Position numbers and translations under genes: made by a program. The notes under the pieces were generated by a model. It worked only from the letters and a program-made list of their open reading frames with translations. It searched no databases and was not told the DNA's origin. A stretch of DNA of 64,000 bases, taken from NCBI GenBank assembly GCA_023101885.1, contig JALPQD010000409.1, forward strand, positions 1,452,610-1,516,609. The letters run 5' to 3'. This document shows positions 46,375-57,200 of the stretch, one piece after another (the first letter of the stretch is position 1; each line of letters starts with the position of its first letter). Source of the DNA: Typhlomys cinereus (taxonomy: Eukaryota; Chordata; Mammalia; Rodentia; Platacanthomyidae).

Positions 46375-48258
46375 TGGAGAAAATCTTTACTATCCACATA
46401 GCTGATAAAGAATTAACGTCCAGAGTACACAAAAAATTCAATGAAACAAACAATCTAGTTAAAAATGGGCATTATAATTAAAAATAAACTTTTTTACAGG
46501 ATGAAATTCAAATGTCTAACAAATAGCTAAAGAAATTTTCTACCTCCCTAGTCATTAGGAAATGCAAATTAAAGAACTCTGAGATAGCATATGCCACCAT
46601 AACAAATGCTATCAAAAATGCAAGGAGATAGATTGCTTCATTCATTGCTGGTGGAAATGCGAACTTATACAATTGGTCTGAAGATTGTTGTGGAGATTCC
46701 TAAAAAAGTTAAAAATTTATATACCATACAACTCAGCTATACCACTCCTGGGAATGTTCCCAAGGAATGCCTCATGATACTACAGAGACAAGTGTCCATA
46801 TATGTTCATTTCAGCTCTATTCACAATAGCAAAGAAATGAAATCTTCATAGATGTACAATAGCAGAATAATGAATAATGAAATATGATACATATGCACAA
46901 TGTAGTATATATATAGTTGACAAGGAAATTAAATTTGTTGGTAAAGGGATGGAGGTGGAAGAAATTATACTGAGAAAAGGTTCTCAGATGAAGAAAGACA
47001 GATGCCACATGTTCTCCTTTATAAGCGGATCCTAACTTTGAACCTTCAGAGTAATATATCCAAAGAGATACTTATATAATACCTACAAGATACAAAGAAA
47101 CAAAGGACAGAGTGGTATTGCAATATCCCAAAAGAGTAGAGATATAGAAAAAAAAAACACAGACAAACAGATGAACAAAGCCATTACAGAAGAAAGTTCT
47201 TAAAGTGAGGTGGAATAAATGGGTGAGGATTTAGTAAGGGATAAGGTAGCAAAAAGAAAAAGAGGGCAAGATGCTGGGGCAAAAAGGGATCAATGGCCTC
47301 ACCCAGCTATATATGTTCTGAGTTACTATAACTCTGATAGGAATAACCCAGTGAAGGAATAGTGGTATGTAAGGTCCATAGTAACTAACTACTCTCTGAA
47401 TGTATTCTAAACCACTTGTCCTCTATTGTTGGGCAGCACATGCCTAGTACCATACACCTAGACATGAAATAGTGGAAGGAGAGGAAATAGACACTTGACA
47501 AGAATATGTCTTAGTGTTCGAGCCCACCCAGGGACGCCAAAAAAAAAAAAAGAATATGTCTTAGTGTTATAACAGTAGATAACTTCATAGTAAACTATCA
47601 TTCAAACACTTTCTATGTTACATTTAGATTTAGGTAATTAACAGATATAATCAAGATGTATAGTGAAACAGTAAACCACAACTGGCCAAGGTGTGCAGTA
47701 ATGGCAATCCTGGAAGCTCAGTTCTCAACATGCCATCAAACTGTCTTCTTTTTCACAAGACTGAGGGAACCATGCAAAAGAGGGGATGGTAAGATCATAA
47801 GAGCCCAAATATGGGGAGGTATACTACAATCACCCAAAGCACTGCAGTCACAACAAAGATGCTGCATACAGGAGCTCATTGCAGTGAGACGTACTACCTT
47901 CAGATCTAAAATATGGCTGACATATCAACACTCCCCCATGATCTAGCAAGGATCTCAATAGAAACACTAGGCCCAGAAAGAATCTCTAGAGCAGATGCTA
48001 GACAAAAGAAGGGATGTCTCCTCACTTGTGTGTATGTACACTGAAAGGCCCAATATACTACCATAGATACCTGGTTCCTTACTAGCACAAGCATCTCAAA
48101 AGGAACTGTTATCCATATATCCAGAAATCCAGGAGGGTAGGAGGGACAGGGCTGATGTGGCTAAGGAAGGGAGGGAAGGAGAGGAGGGAGTTGGAGGATG
48201 GGGAGGGATAAGAATACAAACTCATTTTGTCTGTGTATGAAAATGTCTCAATGAAAAG
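46375..48258 (+). mobile_element. Older L1, right part: ORF2 C-terminal end and 3'UTR
   Basis: It resumes ORF2 at 'ttggagaaaatctttac' and carries a worn repeat of the ORF2 end (to about 47040) that is clearly more diverged than the younger element just before it. An old 3'UTR follows with a purine-rich tract (48135-48210), and the MaLR-like element sits immediately after. A 31-bp tRNA-derived insert lies at 47519-47549. Confidence 0.75.
47519..47549 (+). pseudogene. Retrotransposed 3' end of mature tRNA-Asn(GTT) with CCA and A-tail
   Basis: The insert reads CGAGCCCACC-CAGGGACG-CCA followed by A residues. I recognise this as the 3' strand of the T-arm and acceptor stem of tRNA-Asn(GTT), with discriminator G and then CCA, which is added after transcription. 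The TT needed to complete TTCGAGC is shared with the flank (gtt, 47516-47518). It is bounded by a perfect 19-bp duplication, aagaatatgtcttagtgtt, at 47500-47518 and 47550-47568, and has a 13-A run (47539-47551, overlapping the duplication). The combination of CCA, A-tail and long duplication points to L1-type priming on an RNA, not DNA duplication of a tRNA gene. No tRNA D-arm or anticodon arm is present. Confidence 0.85.
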
Positions 48259-48653
48259 TGTCACAGTTAGGTGCAGGTGTCAACTTGACTGTTGAGGGTT
48301 TGAACTCTGGGCACATTTGTGGAAAACTAGTGGCTGGGTTAAGCCCAAAGCAAACCTGCAGGAGATTGTCTAGCTGCTGGGGAAGGCCCAGCCTATGGTT
48401 GATGAATAAAATACTGAGAGTCAGTTGAGGAAGTTCGCATCTTGCATACTTGGCCAGACAGGCTACTCTGGCAAGTAAGGATTGTCCCTCTTTCAGTGGT
48501 GGTGTTGATGTGGCCAGTTCCTTCGGCCCTGGTGTTGGTACGTACTTTCCCAAGCTGGACTAAGAACCAGTAATCCTGAGAGAAAATAAACCCCTTGTTC
48601 CCTTAAGCCATTTAATGGTCATTTATCAACAACCATGCAAGTGAACTGCAACA
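48259..48653 (+). repeat. 5' LTR of the MaLR-like element
   Basis: It starts TGTCACAGTTAGG and ends ACTGCAACA. A polyadenylation signal (aataaa) is at 48585-48590. It lacks about 25 bp found in the other copies between 'ggcccagcctatgg' and 'gatgaataaaatactg', so the LTRs are no longer identical and the insertion is old. Confidence 0.88.
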
Positions 48654-49183
48654 GAATTTGGTACCCAGAAAGTGGGTTGTTGCTGATAAATCTGGCTATG
48701 TGGCTTTTGTGGATTTCAAACATTTTTGTTGGAGAAATTTGGACTTTTGTGCATTCAAAAACGTTCAAACAGAATTTGGTGGGCCATTTGGAAAAAAGAG
48801 ATGCTGAGGGAGTCGTGGATTGCTTCGGTACAGTTTGCGATGAGGGGAATAAGGACTTTGGTGAAGTTGAATGTAAAGATGATAGACTGATTCGCTTGAC
48901 AGGGGAGAACTGTGTTGGTGGCGATGAAGCTCTGGATGTGGAAAGGGCAGGCAGCAGAATATCTGCTGCTGTTGGAGAAATGAACATCAATGAAGGAAAA
49001 CCTAGTGACTTGCACTGGGATGGTGGAAGACCAGAATACCATTATATGGAGATTTCATGGTTTGAAAACCCAGATTCCTCCAGTGGCAAAGCCCAAGTCA
49101 AATCCATTTCTTGCCCTTTGGAAGTTTGGCTGCTTAAAAGAGGCTTTTTCAGCATCAGCGCAAAAAATTTAGTACAGCTGTAG
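48635..49183 (+). other. 182-codon open frame across the LTR end and internal region
   Basis: The ATG lies in the last 20 bp of the 5' LTR, and the frame reads through the primer site into the internal region. I recognise no domain. A hydrophobic stretch is seen at about residues 15-35 (LLLINLAMWLLWISNIFVGE), and the rest is acidic and Gly/Glu-rich. MaLR internal regions are usually regarded as non-coding, so this may be chance, but 182 codons is long for the area. Confidence 0.3.
48654..48679 (+). promoter_or_regulatory. Primer-binding site of the MaLR-like element
   Basis: 'tggtacccagaaagtggg' directly follows the LTR end after 'gaatt' and resembles the tRNA-Leu site of ERVL/MaLR elements, with small differences. 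Confidence 0.65.
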
Positions 49184-49785
49184 CTTGAGTGGGCCAAGCT
49201 GCATTTGAAACTCATTTCAGAATCTGGCAGCATCTCCTAGGTGGGACTGGTTTTGGTGTATCATTGAGAGGTTCTTAGAGAGCAGCACACACTTGTCACC
49301 AAGTGGCAGGCATAGAGTCCTGCAAGAAAAAGTGCAGCTTATAACTACAGAGGTGAACCCAGAGTGTTGTTGGAGATGCCAGAACTGTGGGATATATGCT
49401 GAGGAAGGCTCCAAGTGCAGATGCAGCCTGGCTCAGAAGAACTCTGCTTTTACGACTTCATGCTGCAAACAGGGACTGAAATGCTTAGAATCTTTGGGCC
49501 ACTTTGACCATGTGATGAGTAACAGAAAATGGACATTGAAGTACAGGATGCAGTAATTTGCTGAACTTTGGTCTTAACTTGATGTTTCCTTATTGTTGTA
49601 ATGATTTTATTTGGAATATTTAAAGAAAGACTTTCAGTTCCAACATTTCAATAACTTCAATTTTAATGAGAGAATATTTTAAATTTATGAAATGTATTCA
49701 TATTTTTAAGATAACTTTTAACATCTGTGGGGATAAAGATTGAAGGTTACAGTTTAAAAGTGCTATGTCTTTGTGTCAAGATGAC

Positions 49786-49796
49786 AAGGGGTGGAG
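49786..49796 (+). promoter_or_regulatory. Polypurine tract of the MaLR-like element
   Basis: aaggggtggag directly precedes the right LTR, as needed to prime plus-strand DNA. Confidence 0.75.
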
Positions 49797-50226
49797 AGTC
49801 ATGGTTGGTGGGCACAGGTCAACTTGACTGTTGAGGGTTTGAGCTCTAGGCACATTTGTGGAGAATTAGTGGTTGGGTTAAGTCCAGAGCAAACCTGTAG
49901 GAGATTGTCTAGCTGCTGGGCAAGGCCCAGCCCATGGTGCGTAGAACTAGGCCCTGAACAGATGAATAAAATACTGAGATTTGGTTGAAGAAGTTGGCAT
50001 CCTTCTGCATACTTGGCCAGACATGCTGGTCTGGCAAGTAAGGATTGTCTCTCTCTCAGCCGTTAGGTGGTGATGGTGTGTCCAGTTCCTTCAGCCCTGG
50101 TGTTGGGGCATACTCTCCCATCAAACTAGACTAAGAACTGTAACCAGTAATCATGAGAAAATAAACCTCTTGTTTCCTTAAATTGTTTGGTGGTCATTTA
50201 TCAGCAACCATGCAGGTGAACTAACA
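49797..50226 (+). repeat. 3' LTR of the MaLR-like element
   Basis: It aligns with 48259-48653 and 22213-22644 (gtcaacttgactgttgaggg, gaataaaatactgag, aataaacctcttg). It starts agtcatgg where the first LTR has tgtcacag, so its start is mutated, and it ends aactaaca. Polyadenylation signal at 50160-50165. Confidence 0.88.
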
Positions 50227-50239
50227 AAAAGTGTTTGAC

Positions 50240-50600
50240 AATTTGGTAGAAAAGATTGCTCAGTTGATAAAAGGGCTTGCCACACGAATGTGAAAACATG
50301 AGTTCGAATCATGAGAACACATTCATGTTAGATACTTAATGCATGCATATACAATCTCTGTGCATGTTTGAGAAGAGAGGAGTTAAAGAAGATGATTCCC
50401 AGAAGCTTGCAAGTTATCAATACTAGTGATAAATATGGAAAATAACAAAAAACCTGTTTAGAGGTGGAAGACAAGGACTGATGCTGAGTTTGCTTCATAA
50501 TCTCTACACATGCACCATAACCTGTGTGTCTGAATAAATAGTCACATGTACACAAACCTATGCTTGCTCATACACATTCAAAATTAAAAACATTTAATTA
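50240..50600 (+). mobile_element. Diverged B3/B4-like SINE, sense
   Basis: A tRNA-like head: 'agattgctcagttgataaaaggg' with an A-box-like start and a clear B box, gagttcgaatc (50300-50310). It continues through TG/CA-poor text and ends 'tacacattcaaaattaaaaac' with an A-rich tail. Confidence 0.55.
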
Positions 50601-50601
50601 A

Positions 50602-52130
50602 GAAATTGAGCTTGAGGAATCAAAAGGAAGAAACAGTAGGAAAGTTTGAACTGTAAGAATAGTTTTGACATAAATATCTCTTTCAACATCACTCAAGATG
50701 AATTGAAAAAAATGTTTGATGATGCCATGTAGATCAGATTAGTCAGCCAGGATGGGAAGAGCAAAGGGATTGCTTGTATAGAATTTATGACAGAAGTAGA
50801 TGGTGAGAAATCCTTTGAAGAAAAGCCAGGTACAGAAATCCACAGGTGATCCATTTCTCTGTACTACACTGGATAGATAGGTCAAAGGCAAGAATGAGCT
50901 GGAAAGAACAGCAAGCAGTTGGAGTGGTGAGTTAGTTTTAAGTAACTTCTCCTACAGTGAAACAGAAGAAATTCTTCAGGAAGAATTTTGAGAAAGCAAC
51001 TTTTATCAAAGTGGCCCAGACCTACATGGCAAATCTAAAGGATATGTATCCATAGAATTTGCTTTATTTGAAGAGGCTAAAAAAGCTTTAAACTCCTGGA
51101 ATGAAAGGAAACTTAAGAGCAGAGCCATCAGGCTGGAGTTGCAAGAATTCAGAGATCACTTGTAAAAGAAACTAGCCAAAAATTCTTTAAAAAGTCTATC
51201 TGTCAATATAGCTGAAGAGACCTTGAAAGAATCATTTGAGGGGGCTGGAGAGGTGGCTCAGGGGTTAAGCCTCCGCCTTTGCAGGCGGAAGGTCCTGAGT
51301 TCGGATCCCAGATCCCACGTATAGACGCCAGGTGGAAGCGGGGGCGGCCTGTGCTCCTGGTCCTGGTAGGGCGGAGCCTGTGAATCCCGGGGCAGAAGGA
51401 GATGGAGGCGCCCATGGTGGTTTGCGAATTCGTCCGTGGTTCTACACATACACACGCACACACACACAAACACATACATACGCACACACAGACACACACG
51501 CGCGCGCACATACACGCGCACATACACACGCACATGCGCACAGTTGAATAAATAATAATAATAATAAAAAATTAAAAAAAAAAGAATCATTTGAGTGCTC
51601 TGTTCCTGTAAGTACATTCATTGGCAGAGGAAACTAAATCCTACAATGGGTTGAAAATTTTGGGGGGGCTTTGAAAATGAAGAACATACCAAAACTGCCA
51701 AGGGAGTCATGGAAAATGAAGAAATTGATGTAAACAAAGTACTATTGAGTAGGATATGACTAGGAAATGAACATAGCTTTTGAGACTGGCTTGTAAGCAT
51801 AGGAAATTTCAAAGTCCAAGAAAGGGTCAGAGGAGATAGAAAGAGATGTGGCTTTGGAGGTCAGAGAGAATTTAGATACCCAAAACTTTTCCAGGGAGGT
51901 AAAGAAAATGTAGGGAGGGAATTTAAGTCCCAAGAAGTTCAAATTGTTTCATCTGGTATATTCTTTCTCTTTCACCTGAAAAAAAATGGACTCTGGGATT
52001 TTTTTCTCTATCACCTTTTCAATGACAGGTAGAGTCTTCTAAGTATATTAAAAGATACTGTACAGTCCTATAGTGTATTTTGAATGCATGTAGAAAACAT
52101 TTGTGTTCACTGGATATTCATGGAATCTCA
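50602..52130 (+). pseudogene. Nucleolin processed pseudogene, 5'-truncated, interrupted by a SINE
   Basis: Nucleolin is a nucleolar RNA-binding protein with acidic, four-RRM and GAR domains. Here the spliced coding order is kept without introns. The end of RRM1 and linker (EIELEESKGRNSRK) comes at 50602-50640; RRM2 with DAM(stop)IRLVSQDGKSKGIACIEF and SISLYYTG at 50700-50870; RRM3 with VLSNFSYSETEEILQEEF, SKGYVSIEFALFEEAKKALNS and RAIRLELQ at 50933-51155. RRM4 starts 51185 (AEETLKESFEG) and resumes after the SINE at 51596 with GFENEEHTKTAKGVMENEEI. A remnant of the GAR tail follows (about 51830-51900). The 3'UTR of nucleolin is recognisable to about 52125. Many stops and frameshifts; the acidic half is absent. 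No poly(A) is visible at the end. Confidence 0.85.
51241..51580 (+). mobile_element. tRNA-headed SINE (young local family), sense, inside the nucleolin pseudogene
   Basis: Starts GGGGCTGGAGAGGTGGCTCAGG and has the same boxes, body and CpG-rich content as 24752. It has a very long alternating (AC/GC)n block (51443-51541), then CAGTTGAATAAATAATAA and an A-tail. The perfect 15-bp duplication aaagaatcatttgag is at 51226-51240 and 51581-51595; it splits the codons for TLKESFEG of RRM4. Confidence 0.95.
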
Positions 52131-53220
52131 GAATTGCAATTTCATAGACACTCAAATTTCTATCTTTTTTATTCATTCTGAGGCATCTTTGAATCAACTG
52201 TAGACTTTCCATATAAAGTAACCTTGTAAATTGAGTAAGTTAATGTCATTTTAATTTTAGTATACATTTCTAAATTTTATATTAATTAAAATATAGCAAT
52301 GGTTGATACTTCACTACCCTTCATGATTTTTGAACCCATCAAATAGGTAGACAATCACAATAACTTATTCTAGTTAACATTACCAACTAGGAAAAATGTA
52401 AGTGACAGAAGTGAGAAATACAAAATGTTTCATTGCATTGCATATTCATGGTCCCAGCATTTTTCAATGTATTGAAATCATAACTTTAATTCAGGTTTCA
52501 ATGTCAACTAAAATTTTTAGTTACTTTAATTTTCCCTTAAAATGCAAATTTACTCTTTCCACCTTTATGTTTGGAAAGGTTTTGAGTCTGTTTCATCCAT
52601 TTTAAACATTAGGTTACACTCTGGAGAATGGATGGGCAAACATGGCCAGGAAATAGATTGTTTAATCTGTGAAATCTGTGTCAATTGAATTAGTAGGCAA
52701 AGATGGAAAATTAAGCAATATCTCATGGGAAAATCCACACTTTTAGTACGCAGTCCTCTAGTTCTTTATAATACACATTAAGGCAACTGAACTGGACTTG
52801 TCTCAGTCATGCATCTGTCTACATTTCTGATACCTAAAAATGCATGAAAAGGTAGGAAACCAAGCATTCTGAGAGAACTTTTCAAGTGAAAATAATCTTT
52901 ACAGATTTTTTCCAATAAGATTCCCACTTCATTTGCAATTATTTAAAAGTAAGTACATTCACAAAATACTAATTTCAGAAGTTTTTTTTCCAAGAAGAAG
53001 AGATGAGCAGGATTATTAAAGACATTTACTTGTTCCATGAAGTTCTTGACTTCACTTTCAGCTCAGTACTCTTCCCATAAGCCAGGGGGTCATGAACTTC
53101 TTTCAGAGAAATAGTGAGAACTAAGTATCTCTTGGCTTTTGAGTAAAGAGAAAAAAATCCAGGAAAAAATACTCTGCTAATTATAAAATGAACATTGCTC
53201 TAAAAATGACTGAATAAAGG
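52131..53220. other. AT-rich sequence with no recognised feature
   Basis: Nothing that I can support. Confidence 0.55.
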
Positions 53221-53224
53221 AGCA

Positions 53225-53337
53225 ATGAAATTTGTCAACATGAAAAGGTACTTGTTGCCAAACCTAGCGACCTGGGTTTGAAGTCAGGAACCCACATATT
53301 AGAAAGAAAGAAATGACTCACCAAGGTTTTCTCTGGC

Positions 53338-53385
<48 letters not shown>

Positions 53386-53440
53386 GAGCACAGATGCAAA
53401 CACAAAATACATAATAAATTAGCTATATTAAAATTAATTC
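53225..53440 (+). mobile_element. B3-like SINE with long (AC)n
   Basis: 'ggtacttgttgccaaacctagcgacctgggtttgaagtcaggaacccacata' is a worn tRNA-like head; the element has a 42-bp pure (AC)n at 53340-53382 and ends 'aaacacaaaatacataataaat'. Confidence 0.65.
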
Positions 53441-53744
53441 AGTGCAAATCTACAAAGAAATGAACATTTCTTGTTCTAAACATTGGCAGTTTTCAATTGC
53501 TCACATAGTATAAAAGATGATGATCCTTTCATCTAAATAAAGATGTATTTTACAATATTTAAAAGGCACATGTAATATCCTGTAATAATTAGAAAATCTC
53601 TACTTGTTTTAGAATAATGTCACGTTTGTACTACGCATTCCTATATATTAAGAAGAATTCAAAATTAGTGCTTCCCTGTCCAGAGGAAATAATTTTGCAA
53701 ATAACACTTTAATTTATCTATGTGTAGGTTGTTTATGGATGTTC

Positions 53745-54110
53745 TCGTGTCCATGTATTTGCCCGTGACTGTGGGTATATAGGTGTGTGTGTATGTGTAT
53801 GTGTGTGTGGGTGGGTGGGGGGGGGTGTGGGTATTTCTATGTGTGGGGAGATATAAGCTTTAGGTTAAGTGTCATCTTTGTTCATTCTCCAGCTTATTTT
53901 TTTCATAAAGGTCTTTTTACAAAAACTGGTACTCATGGTTTGGCTAATCTGACTAGCCAATGAGGAAGAAAGGTACATTTGTCTACCTTTCTCAGCACTG
54001 AGGGCAGAGATGTGTATCAAAGCACCAAACTTGTTTCGTAGGTTCTGGGAACCATAACTCAATTCCTTATGCTTGCTCAGCAAGTACTTTATACAACTGA
54101 ACAATTTCTT
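53745..54110 (-). repeat. Diverged rodent SINE-like repeat, antisense, with TG/G-rich start
   Basis: A TG-rich start and an uninterrupted G run (about 53810-53825), then 'gcactgagggcagagatgtgtatc', 'gggaaccataactcaattccttatgcttgc' and 'caactgaacaatttctt', as in other antisense copies here. The small frame at 53865-54104 is not a gene. Confidence 0.45.
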
Positions 54111-54250
54111 CCACCAAAATTAATCATTCTATACCTCATAGAATGAAATACACCTTTACCTTTCAGCTAAATACTGATTTTCTGGCTTTATTTGTTCTGC
54201 TGTTTTCCATCAGCTGGCAAGATTTTTTTTTAAATGTAAAGGAATTCTTT

Positions 54251-57200
54251 TTTTATTTTTTAAATTTTATTGCATGCTTGCCTAGTTATACAAACTCAAT
54301 AGGTATGCTCCTTCTTATTCCTCTCCTCTCCTTTCCCCTTTGTTGTCCCTCAGTGCACCCTCCCCAGTCCTATTCTCCCCCCATGGTCTCACCACTTTTC
54401 CTTCCTTCTCCTCACTTGGTGCTTCCTGGTTTCCCCTCCAATTCTTCAGAGCGTCTGTTTATATGGGTGCTGAATTTCCCTCTGAGTCTTCTACACTAGT
54501 GAGGGTTCAGGACTCAGTGGCATACCTTGGGGCCATTCTTGGGCTATCCACTAGTATGGGAACTCTGTTATGACTGTTTAACCACTTGGCTGTAAGGATC
54601 CTATTCACTGAATCCTTCTCTAATGTGATCCATGCTAGACTTTAGGGAGTTATTGACTTGTCAGTCATTGTGCAGGACAGGCAGAGTCCAATCACATTGT
54701 GGTTATATTCTGTCTGTACCCAGCTATATACAGTCCTGACTTGTCTGAGGTATCTTGCAAATCATTAGTCCTCCCCATCATTAGGATATTATAATCTTGA
54801 CACGCCCTTTCCTCAAGGTTCCCTTTTTGGATGGGGAAAGATTTGGAGTGTCTGGGTTCCAGGGGAATATTGTAGGGTCGTAGGTGTTCTGAATTATGGT
54901 TTATTGTTTTCAGTTTTGCTCTTCCTGCACTGCCCTTGGCTGCATCCTGATTGGTTGTCAAGGTCATCTAACCAAAGAAAAAAGATTGTGTAAATGAAGA
55001 TCTCAATATGAGAAGAGAATCAAAGTTAGATGGAAGAATAGGAGTACACAACAGGAGTGGAGGGGTCAGTTTCCCATTTGCCAGTTGGTTACCATCTAAT
55101 TGCCATTCCCTATACCCTCTCTGACTGGGAAGATTAAACATGTTTCAAGTAAAGAAACCAGGTGAACAGGAAGGTAAGTGGGAGTGAGCTGCATCAGAAG
55201 TCTTCTACTTACATACAGTACATGACCTTGAACAAATTTATCTACTGAGTTGAATTATGTTCTCTCTTTTCTTTTGAGGTCTTTACCCTCCTCTCCTATT
55301 AATGATCCTTTGTGATTACAGTGAATATTAACAGAGATTTACATTTGAGTATGTCATTAAGTAAGATTGCAACTAGGATCCCATTGTTATATACTTCTAA
55401 ATTTCTGTGTCTGGGATGCTTCAGTAAATATAAAATTTCTTCTAATTCCAGACATTGCCCAGCAAATTTCATCAACTCCTTGATGGGTAGTATTCCATTA
55501 TATAAATGTACCACATTTTCATTATCCTTGCATCAACTGTTGGGCATTTGGGGTGATTCCATGACTTTCCTATTATAAATAGTGCTGCAATGAACATGGA
55601 TGTACTTGAGTCACTATAGTAACTTTCTGCATTTTGTGGGATTATTCCCAGTAGTGGTGTAGCAAGGTCATATGGCATTTCAATCCTTAACTATTTTAGA
55701 AATCACCATACTGATCTCCAGAGTGGTTGTAGAAGCCTGCATTCCCACCAGCAATGTATGAAAGTACCCTCCTCTCCACATCCTCTCCAGCATTTGGTGG
55801 TGTTTGTATTCTGGATTTACGCCATCCTGACCTGGGTGAGATGATATCTCAGGGTAGTTTTTCTTTGCAGTTCCTGGATGACTAGGGATATGGAGCATAT
55901 TTTAACATATTTCTTAGAGATTTCAATTTCATCCCTGGAAAATTTTCTTTTGAGTTCTGAGGCCCATTTTCTAATTAGGCTATTTATCTCCTTGGTGTAT
56001 AGTTTCTTAAGTTCATATGCAATCTGGATAATAGACCTCTGTCAGATATGTTGTTAGTGAAGATTTTCTCCCAATCTATGGGTTGCCTTTTTGGTGCTCA
56101 GTTTACAAACACTGTAACTGAACAGAAGTTCATTAATTTTATAAGATACCATTTGTTGAGTGTTGGTTCTAATGCCTGTGCTATTGAATTTCTGTTCAGG
56201 AACTGTTGGCCTAGCCCAATCAGCTTGAGGGAGTTCCCTACCCTTTCAACTAGTGTTTTTGTAGTCGATGGCCTAATACTGAGGTCCTTGATCCATTTGG
56301 AATTAAGTTTTGAATATGGTGACAAGTATAGGTTCACTTTTAATCTTCTGTATGTGAATATGCAGTTTTTCCAGCACCATTTATTGAAGATGCTGTTCTT
56401 TACCATTGAGTTTTTGGGGCCCCTTTGTCAAAGATCAATTCAGTGTGATTATATCTGGGACTTTGTCCCTTATCCATTGATCTATGTGTCTATTTCGGTA
56501 ACAGTTCCAACTTGTTTTTATTATTAAGGATTTGTAGTATAGAGTAGGTTTGTTATGGTGATACTTCCAGAAGTGTTCTTTTACTCAGGATTATTTTTGT
56601 TATCCTGGGCCTTTCATGCTTCAACATAAATTTTGAGATTGGACAATTTCTTTATAGAATTGCTTTAATTGGTATTTAATTGTATTTAATTAGTATAGCA
56701 TTGAATGTGTATATTGCTTTGGGTAGGATGGTCATTTTATGATGTTTATTCAGATGATACAGGAGCATGGGATGGAAAACCCAAATTAACAACATTAGAA
56801 ATTAATGTGGAAATGGCATTATCATAACTGATACCCAAGAAATTCAGAGAATTATAATGTCATATTTCAAAAACTTCTACTCTATGAAATTTGATAAACT
56901 GAAAGAAATGGATGAATTTCTGAGTCAGCAAAGTTTTCCTAAATTTCATCAGGAATTTTTGAATTATTTATATAATCCTATAACAAAAGTGGACATTGAT
57001 GAAGTAATCTTGAATCTTCTCACCAAAAAATGTCCTAGATCAGATGGATTCAGGACAGAATTCCACCAGATGTTTAAAGAACAACTAACACCACTAGTCC
57101 TTGAACTATTTAATAAAATAGCGAAGGAAGGAAGACTTGTAAATTTTTTTATGAAGCTAATATCATACTAGTCCCAAAACCTAATGACAAATTTAAAAAA

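Larger units (their letters stand above)
48259..50226 (+). mobile_element. Complete short ERVL-MaLR-like LTR retrotransposon
   Basis: Two similar LTRs (48259-48653 and 49797-50226) flank a 1.14-kb internal region. Perfect 5-bp target duplications, aaaag, lie at 48254-48258 and 50227-50231. After the left LTR, 'tggtacccagaaagtggg' resembles the tRNA-Leu-type primer site of ERVL/MaLR elements. Before the right LTR is the purine tract aaggggtggag. No gag, pol or env protein is recognisable, so it would need another element's enzymes. It was inserted right after the purine tract and end of the old L1 at 48258. Confidence 0.9.

Noticed and set aside
48755..49042. Antisense 95-codon frame in the MaLR internal region
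   Set aside because: Shadow of the sense frame, no motif.
51203..51617. Cys/Val-rich 112- and 119-codon frames
   Set aside because: Translation of the SINE microsatellite and body; not a gene.
53340..53382. CRISPR-like or other spaced repeat array
   Set aside because: It is a pure (AC)n microsatellite without spacers, in a rodent genome.
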